From: Anaerobacillus isosaccharinicus
Lineage (GTDB): Bacteria; Bacillota; Bacilli; Bacillales; Anaerobacillaceae
Length of the DNA stretch: 64,000 nucleotides
Direction of reading: 5' to 3'
NCBI RefSeq assembly: GCF_001866075.3
Contig: NZ_CP063356.1
Location: 496,001 to 560,000 of the forward strand
Below, one piece after another: positions 1 through 7,320 of the stretch. The translations under genes and the position numbers were made by a program. The first letter of the stretch is position 1. Each line of letters opens with the position of its first letter. The notes under the pieces were generated by a model, which was not told where the DNA came from, did not search any database, and worked only from the letters and a program-made list of their open reading frames with translations.

Positions 1-250
1 CAGCAAAATTCATCTTTGACAGTCCAAGTTTTTTTGGACCACGTGGCATCATCATCCCAAATGCCTTTTCTAATAATCCTTTTTTTACTGGAACATGCTC
101 ATCTTTCCTAAATGCATTCAAACCCCAAAATGTCGTAAAGATGGTCACTTCATGATCATATGCCGCTGCCCCATTAGCAATAATAAATGCCGCTAATGCC
201 TTATCAAGCTCACCACTGAATAAAATAATTGTTGTTTTCTTTTTTTTCAA
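1..250 (-). CDS. DsrE/DsrF-like sulfur-handling protein (3' part outside window)
   Basis: The reading frame enters from the left edge and starts at a TTG at 248-250, with GAGGTG just upstream; the nearby ATG is followed at once by a stop. The product starts with a lysine-rich stretch, then TTIILFSGELDKALAAFI, and later has GAAAYDHEVTIFTTFWGLN. This is the usual start of DsrE/DsrF/DrsH-like small proteins, which take part in persulfide and sulfane-sulfur relay. About 83 residues are visible and the C-terminus lies outside the window. Two palindromic CsoR/CstR-like operators lie upstream, which fits persulfide-responsive control. The family call comes from memory of the family; the operator link is inference. 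Confidence 0.75.
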   Translation of the reverse strand, partial: MKKKKTTIILFSGELDKALAAFIIANGAAAYDHEVTIFTTFWGLNAFRKDEHVPVKKGLLEKAFGMMMPRGPKKLGLSKMNFA

Positions 251-274
251 TTCATTCACCTCATCTATAAATTT

Positions 275-292
275 TATACCTACTAGGGTATA
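275..292. promoter_or_regulatory. CsoR/CstR-like operator 1
   Basis: TATACC-TACTAG-GGTATA is a perfect 6-bp inverted repeat with a 6-bp spacer, located 25 bp upstream of the DsrE-like start codon. The same arms and spacing recur at 2705-2722 and 4977-4994. The pattern resembles operators of the CsoR/CstR (DUF156) repressors that sense copper or persulfide. Confidence 0.6.
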
Positions 293-352
293 TTTTTAAT
301 TAAAAATTTTTTCGTTAATAATAACGAAACCAGATTATTTTCTTTAGTAACA

Positions 353-368
353 ATACCACTGTAGGTAT
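353..368. promoter_or_regulatory. CsoR/CstR-like operator 2
   Basis: ATACC-ACTGTA-GGTAT has 5-bp perfect arms and the same 6-bp spacer as the other sites. It lies in the promoter region of the DsrE-like gene, 78 bp from operator 1. Confidence 0.5.
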
Positions 369-431
369 AGTGTAAATCATTTAAAATAAAAAGTCAACAG
401 TGGTAATTTGTGTTTCACCGTTCCCTTCCAT

Positions 432-992
432 TCAATTAGGAGAAGTAACCCATTCAAGTTCACCCGATTCAACATGAAACAATGCACCTAAAATATCAAC
501 ATTTTTACCGTATTTTTTATATACTGGATGATTTTTCAAGTTAGTTATTTGGTTTAGTAGATTTTCTTTTCCTAACTCATCTAATGTTAGCTTACAATGT
601 TGGTCATCGACAGGGAGATTTACTCTAATTTTATTTAACCACCCGACAAGCTCGATATCTTCTACACCACTCCAGGCTGCTCTTACTCCGCCGCAATCTG
701 TATGACCCTTAATGACAATCTTCTTCACTTTTAAATGAACGAGTGCGTAATATAAACTCGCAGTGAAACTCTCATCATTAGCATCAACTTGATTTCCAAT
801 ATTGCGATGGATAAACATTGCACCTAAGGGTAATTGTGTAATAATAGATGGACTAACCCTTGAATCACTACATGCGATTACAAAAAATTCAGGGGTTTGC
901 CCTTGTTTTAGTTTCTCAAAGTAATTAGGATCGTTTTCTTTTATTTTCCTTATAAAATCTTCATTATTTTTTGTTAACTCAAACATCTCCAT
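432..992 (-). CDS. beta-class carbonic anhydrase-like protein
   Basis: The 186-residue product carries the beta carbonic anhydrase zinc signature: CSDSR (C41, D43, R45) and HTDC (H97, C100). These residues would bind Zn and form the Asp-Arg dyad. Such enzymes interconvert CO2 and bicarbonate in the cytoplasm. The gene begins 12 bp after the SulP transporter gene on the same strand, so the two are probably cotranscribed. SulP-carbonic anhydrase pairs are a recurrent arrangement and suggest bicarbonate or anion uptake coupled to CO2 hydration. The start ATG is followed by a second ATG two codons later, so the exact start is slightly uncertain. Confidence 0.88.
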   Translation of the reverse strand: MEMFELTKNNEDFIRKIKENDPNYFEKLKQGQTPEFFVIACSDSRVSPSIITQLPLGAMFIHRNIGNQVDANDESFTASLYYALVHLKVKKIVIKGHTDCGGVRAAWSGVEDIELVGWLNKIRVNLPVDDQHCKLTLDELGKENLLNQITNLKNHPVYKKYGKNVDILGALFHVESGELEWVTSPN

Positions 993-1004
993 GATTTCAC
1001 TTCC

Positions 1005-2672
1005 CTAGTGTAATCCTATATCTTTTAATGCATGGTCTACGGAAAGGTACGTAATTTTTTCATAAAACTCCTCTGGATATCCAGCCTTCTTCATTAAATC
1101 CATAACTGGTCCTTTAACCCCCGCTAATAAGAATTCAACCTTGGCTTCACGATACGTCATAATTAATTCTTTTAAAGAATGCAGAGCAACAGCGTCAATT
1201 GAATTTACCCCAGAAAAATCTAAGACAACCCACCTAGTTTTGGATTTATCTAAAATTCGTTCACTTAACTTATCTTCAAAAAACGTCATGTTGGCAAAAT
1301 ATAAGGATGCATCAAATCGAAAAATTATGACATCTGAACTTACCTTTGCATTTGGATATCGTTTAATGTTTCGATATACCTTTTCTTCGCTTAGAAAACC
1401 AAGCTCTGCAACATGTGGATAGGCGCTTCTACCAATAAAAACAATCAGTGAGAAGCCAACTCCAACTAAAATACCAAGCTCAATTCCTATAACTAAAGTT
1501 GCGACAAAGGTAATCACCCAAGTCCACCCATCTACACTTCGTACTTTAAATAAGTGCTTTGCTTCTTTTACATCTATTAGTCCATAAACAGCAACCATAA
1601 TTATCGCAGCTAAAACGGCATTCGGTAGATAATAAAACATACCAGTAAAGAATAACAAGGTTAAGAAAATTAAGAACGCAGTAATAAATGAAGCCATTGG
1701 TGTTCTTGCACCAGATTGATAATTGACCGCCGAACGGGAAAATCCACCTGTAACTGGGTAAGCGGAGAAAAAAGATCCCCCAATATTGGCGAGGCCTAAG
1801 CCAATTAATTCCTTGTTAGGCACCACTTTATATTTTTCTTTTGCAGCAATTGCTTTTGCCATCGCAATCGATTCCATAAATCCGATGAGTGATATTGTTA
1901 CAGCTATCGGTATTAAGGCTAAGAACGCATTGAAATCCAATGAAGGGATTGAGAACCCTGGAAGTCCACTTGGAACCTCTCCAACAATCTTTACTCCAAA
2001 GTTTTCAAGGTTAAATCCATAGACAACTAAAATACTGACAACAACTACCAACAGTGGTCCTGGAATTCTCGGAATTAATTTTTTTATATATACTAGTACC
2101 AAAATACTAATAATCCCTATTGAAATAGTAATCGGATTTATCTCAGATGCTCTCATAAATGCTTCAGTTAGAAGCTTAAAAACATCCTTACCAGCCTCAA
2201 GTTTTACTCCTAATAAATGCTTTAATTGACTTAAACCAATAATAATTGCAGCCGCTGAAGTAAATGCACTAATGACCGCATGGGAGAGAAAGTTTACTAA
2301 AAATCCGAGTCGTAATACACCCATGAGAAATTGAAGAATACCAATCATTAACATTAAAAGTAATACTAAAGCGATATATTCCTCGGAGCCTGGTTCTGCT
2401 AGTGTAGATACCCCAGTTAGAACTAACAGGGAGACAATTGCGACCGGCCCAACTGCTAAATGCTTCGATGTTCCAAATAATGCATAAATAAGTAAAGGGA
2501 TAGTCGATGCATATAATCCAATAACTGGAGGTAAGCCAGCTAACAGTGCATATGCCATTCCCTGTGGAATTAACATTATGGCTACAATTAAACCAGCAGA
2601 AAGGTCTCCACTTAAATCAGTTCTCTTGTAATTAGGAAGCCATTCTAGAGCAGGTATAAACTTCTTTAACAT
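1005..2672 (-). CDS. SulP-family inorganic anion transporter with STAS domain
   Basis: This 555-residue membrane protein has the SulP architecture. An N-terminal region (DLSAGLIVAIMLIPQGMAYA) leads into about 10-12 hydrophobic segments to roughly residue 410. A C-terminal STAS domain follows (around 430-550, with VVLDFSGVNSIDAVAL). SulP proteins carry sulfate, bicarbonate or other anions across the cytoplasmic membrane. The neighbouring carbonic anhydrase favours bicarbonate; the upstream CstR-like operator (2705-2722) and DsrE neighbour favour a sulfur anion. The sequence does not decide between them. A ribosome site (AAGGAGG) precedes the ATG. Confidence 0.9.
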   Translation of the reverse strand: MLKKFIPALEWLPNYKRTDLSGDLSAGLIVAIMLIPQGMAYALLAGLPPVIGLYASTIPLLIYALFGTSKHLAVGPVAIVSLLVLTGVSTLAEPGSEEYIALVLLLMLMIGILQFLMGVLRLGFLVNFLSHAVISAFTSAAAIIIGLSQLKHLLGVKLEAGKDVFKLLTEAFMRASEINPITISIGIISILVLVYIKKLIPRIPGPLLVVVVSILVVYGFNLENFGVKIVGEVPSGLPGFSIPSLDFNAFLALIPIAVTISLIGFMESIAMAKAIAAKEKYKVVPNKELIGLGLANIGGSFFSAYPVTGGFSRSAVNYQSGARTPMASFITAFLIFLTLLFFTGMFYYLPNAVLAAIIMVAVYGLIDVKEAKHLFKVRSVDGWTWVITFVATLVIGIELGILVGVGFSLIVFIGRSAYPHVAELGFLSEEKVYRNIKRYPNAKVSSDVIIFRFDASLYFANMTFFEDKLSERILDKSKTRWVVLDFSGVNSIDAVALHSLKELIMTYREAKVEFLLAGVKGPVMDLMKKAGYPEEFYEKITYLSVDHALKDIGLH

Positions 2673-2704
2673 GTAGTTAGCCTCCTTTCCGTTCTTTTGG
2701 GTTT

Positions 2705-2722
2705 TATACCCCTATAGGTATA
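2705..2722. promoter_or_regulatory. CsoR/CstR-like operator 3
   Basis: TATACC-CCTATA-GGTATA is a perfect 18-bp site 33 bp upstream of the SulP start codon, with the same arms and spacing as operator 1. Repression here would control the SulP-carbonic anhydrase pair. Confidence 0.6.
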
Positions 2723-2846
2723 TTAATATAAAAAGTTAACACTGTCAATACGGTGTTTTTCTAGCAGGAATTTTATATAAATAAATGAGAGTACTATTTC
2801 ACCCTCTACCTCAAAACTTTCCTTAGTTCATTCATCGCCTTTTTTA

Positions 2847-2993
2847 TTACCTTCTAACCCACTCAATCATGCCGCCTACCATATTCTTCACTTTCAAACC
2901 TCTTTGCTGCAACCACTCATCCGCAAGTTCACTGCGATTACCAGAACGACAAACGATAAAATGCAAGGCATCTTTAAAGTAAGAAACCGCCAT
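2847..2993 (-). pseudogene. C-terminal remnant of a rhodanese-like protein
   Basis: A 48-codon frame begins at an ATG and reads ALHFIVCRSGNRSELADEWL, ending GGMIEWVRR. CRSGNRS is the rhodanese active-site loop with its catalytic cysteine, and GGMIEW is the usual end of a rhodanese domain. A full single-domain rhodanese has about 95-120 residues, so the N-terminal half is missing. The break lies next to a short hairpin (CCGCCA-TCTAA-TGGCGG, about 2988-3004). It looks like the scar of a rearrangement in a persulfide-related operon; the OsmC remnant at 5032 is a second one. Confidence 0.7.
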
Positions 2994-3207
2994 CTAATGG
3001 CGGCTTCTCTATGAGTTAAAGAATAACTGTTGAATGATAAAATAAACTCCTACCAGGAGCCATACCCAAGTCCCAGGTCAAACTGATGGTATCTTCGATT
3101 GCTTAACCTTGGTACCCGAAGATGGAGCTGCTCAACTACTAACGGGATTACATTTTTTATCTTTTGCCATTTACTTTTGACACCTGCCTTTTTTAACGAT
3201 TACATCC
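2994..3207. other. intergenic stretch with hairpins, no gene seen
   Basis: No convincing frame is present. The stretch holds the GC-rich hairpin at about 2988-3004 and a 7-bp inverted repeat ATCTTCG/CGAAGAT near 3092-3124. It may be debris from a deleted mobile element. Confidence 0.4.
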
Positions 3208-3912
3208 TTACATTACATCTCTTTCTCTTTTCTTACTTGTTTTTCTTTCCTCTTCTTCAAGCTCTTTATACCAAATCGTATGACGCTCTTTGACATATTC
3301 CTTATCAACATAGCCTGTAAACATACCAGGTAGCATCTTTCGGTTAGCTTTTACGACAAAAGCCCCTAAATGCATCACAATTCCAAAAATAACTAAGACT
3401 GTCGCAAGATTATGAAGTTGGGCCCCCCATAAAAGAAACTCATTACTTGCTTGAACACCTTGAATATTTTTAATAACTTTGAATAAACCAGTTATAATCA
3501 CCAAACCAATCGAAAATGCAAAAAAAGCATATGCAAGTCTTTGTTCTGGTAAATATTTTTCACTTGGCGGCTCATGTTTTCGTAAGATCATTGCCTTAAT
3601 TATTTCATAAGAAGCTTTCACATCGCCCTTTTTGGGAATGATGTGAAATTCTTTTCTCATTAGGTGATAGACAAGGTGATAGAAGATAATAAAGATTAAT
3701 ACAGCAGCAAAGAAATAATGAACATAAAGGGTTAAGTCATATCTCGTTAACCATCCTGTACCAAATGGTTGGACAAGTAGATACCTTCCATAGAGGGGCA
3801 TTTGTCCTAGTCCTGTAATAATTAACATAATGATAGAAATCGCTGAACCCCAGTGAACAAAACGGTTGGATAGAGGCTGTCTTAGAATTTTGTCATTCTT
3901 ATTCTTCGTCAT
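3208..3912 (-). CDS. membrane cytochrome b subunit (FdnI/PhsC/b561-like)
   Basis: About 234 residues with four hydrophobic helices and histidines placed as in formate dehydrogenase gamma / thiosulfate reductase cytochrome b subunits: NRFVHWG in helix 1, HYFFAAV and FYHLVYH in helix 2, AQLHNLA and IVMHLGA in helix 4. It would pass electrons between the quinone pool and the partner Fe-S protein. The gene overlaps the end of the Fe-S gene (3899). I chose the ATG at 3912 because AAGTGGTG lies at ribosome-site distance; a GTG at 3924 is possible. The tail is highly charged (EEEERKTSKKRERD). Confidence 0.82.
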   Translation of the reverse strand: MTKNKNDKILRQPLSNRFVHWGSAISIIMLIITGLGQMPLYGRYLLVQPFGTGWLTRYDLTLYVHYFFAAVLIFIIFYHLVYHLMRKEFHIIPKKGDVKASYEIIKAMILRKHEPPSEKYLPEQRLAYAFFAFSIGLVIITGLFKVIKNIQGVQASNEFLLWGAQLHNLATVLVIFGIVMHLGAFVVKANRKMLPGMFTGYVDKEYVKERHTIWYKELEEEERKTSKKRERDVM

Positions 3913-4957
3913 GCGTATCACCACTTTCTTTCTTTTTCCCTTTTAGCGTCTTATATGCGGCTATACCTGCTGTTGCAGCACCAGCAATAGGGGCAATAAG
4001 TGTCGCTAACATTAGACCTTGAGTTGTGTCCAACAAGTTCCCTACTTTCGGCTCCATATTCGGTCTTCCACTTGGACGCTTATCTTGGCTTTTAGCTTGA
4101 GCCTCTGCTTTACTCTTTACGATTGCATCATTAATTTTATCAAAAGGTACTTTTGAAACGTAAAATGTTAATGTACCTCCATTTTCATCATCTCCGTACA
4201 CATAACCACCCATTTCAGTTGCTTTTTCATGGGCGAGTTTTCTCATTTCGTCTACTGGACCAAATTCAATCGCTCCTGTTGGACATGACGTCTCACATGC
4301 AGGGCTTTCTCCTTTGGCTAGCAAATCGCTACACATATCACATTTATACATGACACCACCACCTGCTAAATCTGGAGCGATGTGCATATAAACTCCAACT
4401 CCTGCTTGACGTTGTGGAATATCCCAAGGACAAACATCACGACACTTGCTACCACCCATACAGAAAAATTCATCAATTTTTACTGCACCTTGGTCAGATT
4501 TACTGATAACTCCAAAAGGACATAATTTTTGACAAGGTGCATCAATACAGTGCATACAACGGCGTGGTACAGATACCATTTCCGTTAAACCATTATGATC
4601 AACTTCTACTTGTTCGATAAATGTCCAATTATAAGGTGTTAGTCGATCAATTCGATCCTGTTCTTTTGAATAATCCTCATGACGCTTTTGTGGCCAGTAA
4701 TCTTTCAAAGGACCTTCTGGTTGCGGAAAACGATGTTCATTTTTTGTTTTACAAGCTGATACACATAACGGTGTATCATAATTTACACAGCCATCACATT
4801 TCGTTAAATCGATTATTGAACCTATATAACCTTTCGCATCAGCTTCTCCCTCAGCAAAAACAGAATTACTTGTCGTTGCAATAACCCCAGCAGTGATCGT
4901 AGCCTGTGCTGATCTTTTTAGAAAAATTCGACGGTTAATATTATTTGTCTCATTCAT
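3899..4957 (-). CDS. Tat-exported 4Fe-4S electron transfer subunit (HybA/FdhB-like)
   Basis: This 352-residue protein begins with a twin-arginine signal (NRRIFLKRSAQ, then a hydrophobic stretch ending VFAEG). Four cysteine groups follow (CDGCVNYDTPLC, CMHCIDAPCQKLC, CMGGSKCRDVC, CDMCSDLLA...CETSC), as in FdhB/HybA/TtrB beta subunits. A hydrophobic helix near the C-terminus may anchor it. An upstream in-frame Met (5053) is rejected because that extension would cover both operators; the ATG at 4957 has AGGGGGAGC before it. The partner cytochrome b is present, but no molybdopterin or other catalytic subunit is adjacent. The electron donor or acceptor is unknown; the operators suggest sulfur chemistry. 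Confidence 0.82.
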   Translation of the reverse strand: MNETNNINRRIFLKRSAQATITAGVIATTSNSVFAEGEADAKGYIGSIIDLTKCDGCVNYDTPLCVSACKTKNEHRFPQPEGPLKDYWPQKRHEDYSKEQDRIDRLTPYNWTFIEQVEVDHNGLTEMVSVPRRCMHCIDAPCQKLCPFGVISKSDQGAVKIDEFFCMGGSKCRDVCPWDIPQRQAGVGVYMHIAPDLAGGGVMYKCDMCSDLLAKGESPACETSCPTGAIEFGPVDEMRKLAHEKATEMGGYVYGDDENGGTLTFYVSKVPFDKINDAIVKSKAEAQAKSQDKRPSGRPNMEPKVGNLLDTTQGLMLATLIAPIAGAATAGIAAYKTLKGKKKESGDTHDEE

Positions 4958-4976
4958 GAATAGCTCCCCCTTACAA

Positions 4977-4994
4977 TATACCCTAGTAGGTATC
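4977..4994. promoter_or_regulatory. CsoR/CstR-like operator 4
   Basis: TATACC-CTAGTA-GGTATC matches the other operators at 17 of 18 arm/spacer positions and sits 20 bp upstream of the Fe-S gene ATG. A weaker copy (CATACT-ACGAGG-GGTATA) lies at 5006-5023, giving a tandem site with centres 29 bp apart. Confidence 0.6.
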
Positions 4995-5005
4995 GTTTGT
5001 ATTAT

Positions 5006-5023
5006 CATACTACGAGGGGTATA
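5006..5023. promoter_or_regulatory. CsoR/CstR-like operator 5 (degenerate)
   Basis: CATACT-ACGAGG-GGTATA keeps one perfect arm and one altered arm, next to operator 4. It directly abuts the OsmC remnant that starts at 5032. Confidence 0.4.
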
Positions 5024-5031
5024 TTTCCGCA

Positions 5032-5181
5032 AGAACAATTTCAGTAGAAGCAAGAATTACTACAAGTGAAAATGATGAAAGATTAAAAGAACTTCAAGAA
5101 AAAGTAGAAGCACGATGTCCAGTATACACAATGCTCAAAGCTGCTAATGTTGAGTTAAGTGATCACTGGAAAAAAGCATAA
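5032..5181 (+). pseudogene. C-terminal remnant of an OsmC-family protein
   Basis: Fifty codons read RTISVEARITTSENDERL and then EARCPVYTMLKAANVEL before a TAA. The CPVYTML motif carries the second redox cysteine of OsmC/Ohr-family thiol peroxidases. A complete protein has about 135-150 residues; the N-terminal two thirds and the start codon are absent, and the sequence immediately upstream is the operator pair. The frame is intact and ends in a strong terminator, so the loss looks like a clean deletion that fused an operator region to a gene tail. OsmC genes often accompany DsrE and rhodanese genes in persulfide-response operons. Confidence 0.75.
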
Positions 5182-5190
5182 TTCCGTTTT

Positions 5191-5234
5191 AAAAAGAAGC
5201 AGTCACTAAATAAACAGTGATATGCTTCTTTTTA
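5191..5234. terminator. rho-independent terminator
   Basis: AAAAGAAGCA plus GTCACT pair with AGTGAT plus TGCTTCTTTT, followed by T residues. It closes the OsmC remnant on the + strand and could work in both directions. Confidence 0.8.
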
Positions 5235-5315
5235 TAGTGTCTAGCACAATAAATGTCGAAATAGTTTAATTTTAGACCTTTTTTTATAAATTATTTAATA
5301 ATTTACATTATTTTT

Positions 5316-5342
5316 AAAGGAAAGGGTCATTTATTGTAGAAT
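5316..5342 (+). promoter_or_regulatory. sigma-H-type promoter
   Basis: AAAGGAAAG (5316-5324), an 11-bp spacer, and GTAGAAT (5336-5342) fit the Bacillus SigH consensus RNAGGAWWW-N11/12-RNNGAAT with one mismatch. It lies 40 bp upstream of the histidine kinase ATG, and kinases that feed the sporulation phosphorelay are often SigH targets. Confidence 0.6.
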
Positions 5343-5381
5343 TATAAACATATCTTTTTCTTTTGAAAGTGGTGAAATGTC

Positions 5382-6524
5382 ATGAATGGAATTTCAACCT
5401 ATACTAACCTAATTGAATTCTTGGATAACAACGAAACAAACTTCATTGAAGAATGGTGGCAAACTATACAATTACAGCAATATGATGTGAATATCGATAT
5501 GGTCAAACAAAATGGCTTACTAATGTATCGATTAATAAAGACAACATTAACTGAAAACATACCTGAAAACGACCTAAAATCCTTAGCCTACAAAGTTGCC
5601 AAAGAACGGGTTGAAGCTAAAATTAATATTGGTGATTTTGTCCACAACGTCAATCTAGGCAGAACTATTATTATTAAACATGTATTTTTAACTGCGTTGG
5701 ATAAGGAGCAACTTCGAGAAGCCATTGAACAAATTAATACGAGCTTTGATTTATTTTGCTATTATGCGGTAAAGAAATATACCGTCTTGAAGGAAGAAGA
5801 AATTCAAGAAAAGAACTTATTACTCAATGAAACTCATAAAGTTAAGTTAACATTATTAGGGCAAATGTCTTCAAGTTTCGTTCATGAATTTAGAAACCCA
5901 CTTACAGCAGTGATGGGTTTCATTAAGTTGTTAAAAACGGATTATCCAACTTTAAAATATTTGGATATTATTGACCACGAACTTGAACAACTTAAATTTA
6001 GAATTACACAATTTCTTCATACTTCTAAAAATGAAGGAGCACAAGAGCAGCGCAAAGAAATGGTCACTGTTCAACATATATTAGAGGAAATTGTTAAATT
6101 TTTATACCCAAGTATTGTCGACAACGATGTCAATGTCATTACAAACTATGGTCCTGATGCACAAATGGTCGCTAATAAAAATGAATTAAAACAAGTTTTC
6201 TTAAATATATTGATGAATTCAATTGATGCCATTACCAAAAAAGAAAAGCCAAAAGAAATCTACGTAAACACCTCCACTAATGACGGATATATTATCATTG
6301 ATTTTTCAAATAATGGTCCGCTAATTCCAGACGAAACAATAGAAGTAATATTTGAACCTTTTTATACAACAAAGGAATTAGGAACTGGAATAGGATTATT
6401 TGTATGTCGGAAAATTATTGAAAAACATAATGGGACGATTGCGTGTTGTTCTAATGAAGAAATGACTACTTTTAGTATTCGATTACCGATCTTACAAAAA
6501 GATACTAGTAACATCCAAGAATAA
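5382..6524 (+). CDS. sporulation-kinase-like sensor histidine kinase
   Basis: A soluble 380-residue kinase without membrane helices. Residues 1-130 form an all-alpha input region like the RsbRD-N fold. The HisKA H-box is HEFRNPLTAVMGF (H168). The ATPase part has an N box around 268-283 (NELKQVFLNILMNS) and a G2 loop GTGIGL (334-339). The H-box wording is typical of KinA/KinE-type phosphorelay kinases, and no response regulator gene is adjacent, so Spo0F is the likely partner (inference). The SigH-type promoter upstream supports a role at the onset of sporulation. GTGGTGA precedes the ATG. Confidence 0.82.
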   Translation: MNGISTYTNLIEFLDNNETNFIEEWWQTIQLQQYDVNIDMVKQNGLLMYRLIKTTLTENIPENDLKSLAYKVAKERVEAKINIGDFVHNVNLGRTIIIKHVFLTALDKEQLREAIEQINTSFDLFCYYAVKKYTVLKEEEIQEKNLLLNETHKVKLTLLGQMSSSFVHEFRNPLTAVMGFIKLLKTDYPTLKYLDIIDHELEQLKFRITQFLHTSKNEGAQEQRKEMVTVQHILEEIVKFLYPSIVDNDVNVITNYGPDAQMVANKNELKQVFLNILMNSIDAITKKEKPKEIYVNTSTNDGYIIIDFSNNGPLIPDETIEVIFEPFYTTKELGTGIGLFVCRKIIEKHNGTIACCSNEEMTTFSIRLPILQKDTSNIQE

Positions 6525-6527
6525 ATA

Positions 6528-6571
6528 AAAACCTTACTTGCGGTTCTTACTTTGCAAATAAGGTTTTTTCT
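6528..6571. terminator. rho-independent terminator
   Basis: AAACCTTACTTGC pairs with GCAAATAAGGTTT and is followed by a T run; it ends the kinase gene. Confidence 0.8.
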
Positions 6572-6648
6572 TTTTGGATTAATGAACTGTATACCCAACA
6601 AAATTGTCTTAACTATATTTTATTTGACTACAAATTATTAGTCTCTTC

Positions 6649-7317
6649 TTACCCCTTTAATCCCTTTACAAGAAAATCGATTGTCTGCTCCATTTCCTGA
6701 TCGTAGTCCCAATTTTGGTCAGGCAAAACTAAAAACATGGAGAGAAGCGTTCCTGCAATTGTATTAATAATTAGCCTAATGATCGTATTAACAGGCCACA
6801 TAACAACTTCACCTTGATCTTGGAATTGGCGAATAGTTTTTTGAAAGTCTTTATAAATATGCTTTTGAAAAAGTAGGATATACGGCTCTTTTAACTCATC
6901 GTGAAACGAAATTTCCTGTAAAAGAATTTTCACAACTGTACGATGGTTTTTGACAAATTCATAGCGATTAAATGCCAAATTCCGAATAAACTGTTCAAAA
7001 TTCTCATACTGAACTTCAAAGATCTCCTTAACAAAATCTTTGGCTACAACTGGACCAAGTAATTTAGCCATAAGAGGTGTAACAATCGATAGCAGCAAAT
7101 CTTTCTTTGTTTTGTAATGGCGAAAAATTGTACCTTCAGCCACACCTGCTTTTTTAGCAATTTCGCTCGTTGACGAGGCAGCAAAGCCTTTTTCTGAAAA
7201 AGTTTCAATAGCAGCTTCTACTATTTTTAATTGCTTATCACTGTATTTTATTTCGTTCGAATCTAGTAGTAATAGTTCTCTTAACAAATCATTTTGCGAC
7301 ATCACTCTACGCCCCAT
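6649..7317 (-). CDS. TetR-family repressor of the adjacent ABC exporter
   Basis: A 222-residue TetR protein. Its N-terminal helix-turn-helix is at about residues 30-75 (ETFSEKGFAASSTSEIAKKA, then GTIFRHYKTKKDLL), followed by a variable ligand-binding half. It is the last gene of an ATPase-permease-TetR operon and starts 3 bp past the permease stop. The 20-bp inverted repeats in the operon promoter (9083-9149) are the likely operator, so it would autoregulate. An alternative ATG at 7302 has a better-spaced GGGGCG ribosome site. Confidence 0.85.
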   Translation of the reverse strand: MGRRVMSQNDLLRELLLLDSNEIKYSDKQLKIVEAAIETFSEKGFAASSTSEIAKKAGVAEGTIFRHYKTKKDLLLSIVTPLMAKLLGPVVAKDFVKEIFEVQYENFEQFIRNLAFNRYEFVKNHRTVVKILLQEISFHDELKEPYILLFQKHIYKDFQKTIRQFQDQGEVVMWPVNTIIRLIINTIAGTLLSMFLVLPDQNWDYDQEMEQTIDFLVKGLKG

Positions 7318-7320
7318 TTA

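Noticed and set aside
4957-5053. Longer N-terminus for the Fe-S protein starting at 5053
   Set aside because: It would place both operators inside the gene and put residues in front of a complete twin-arginine signal.
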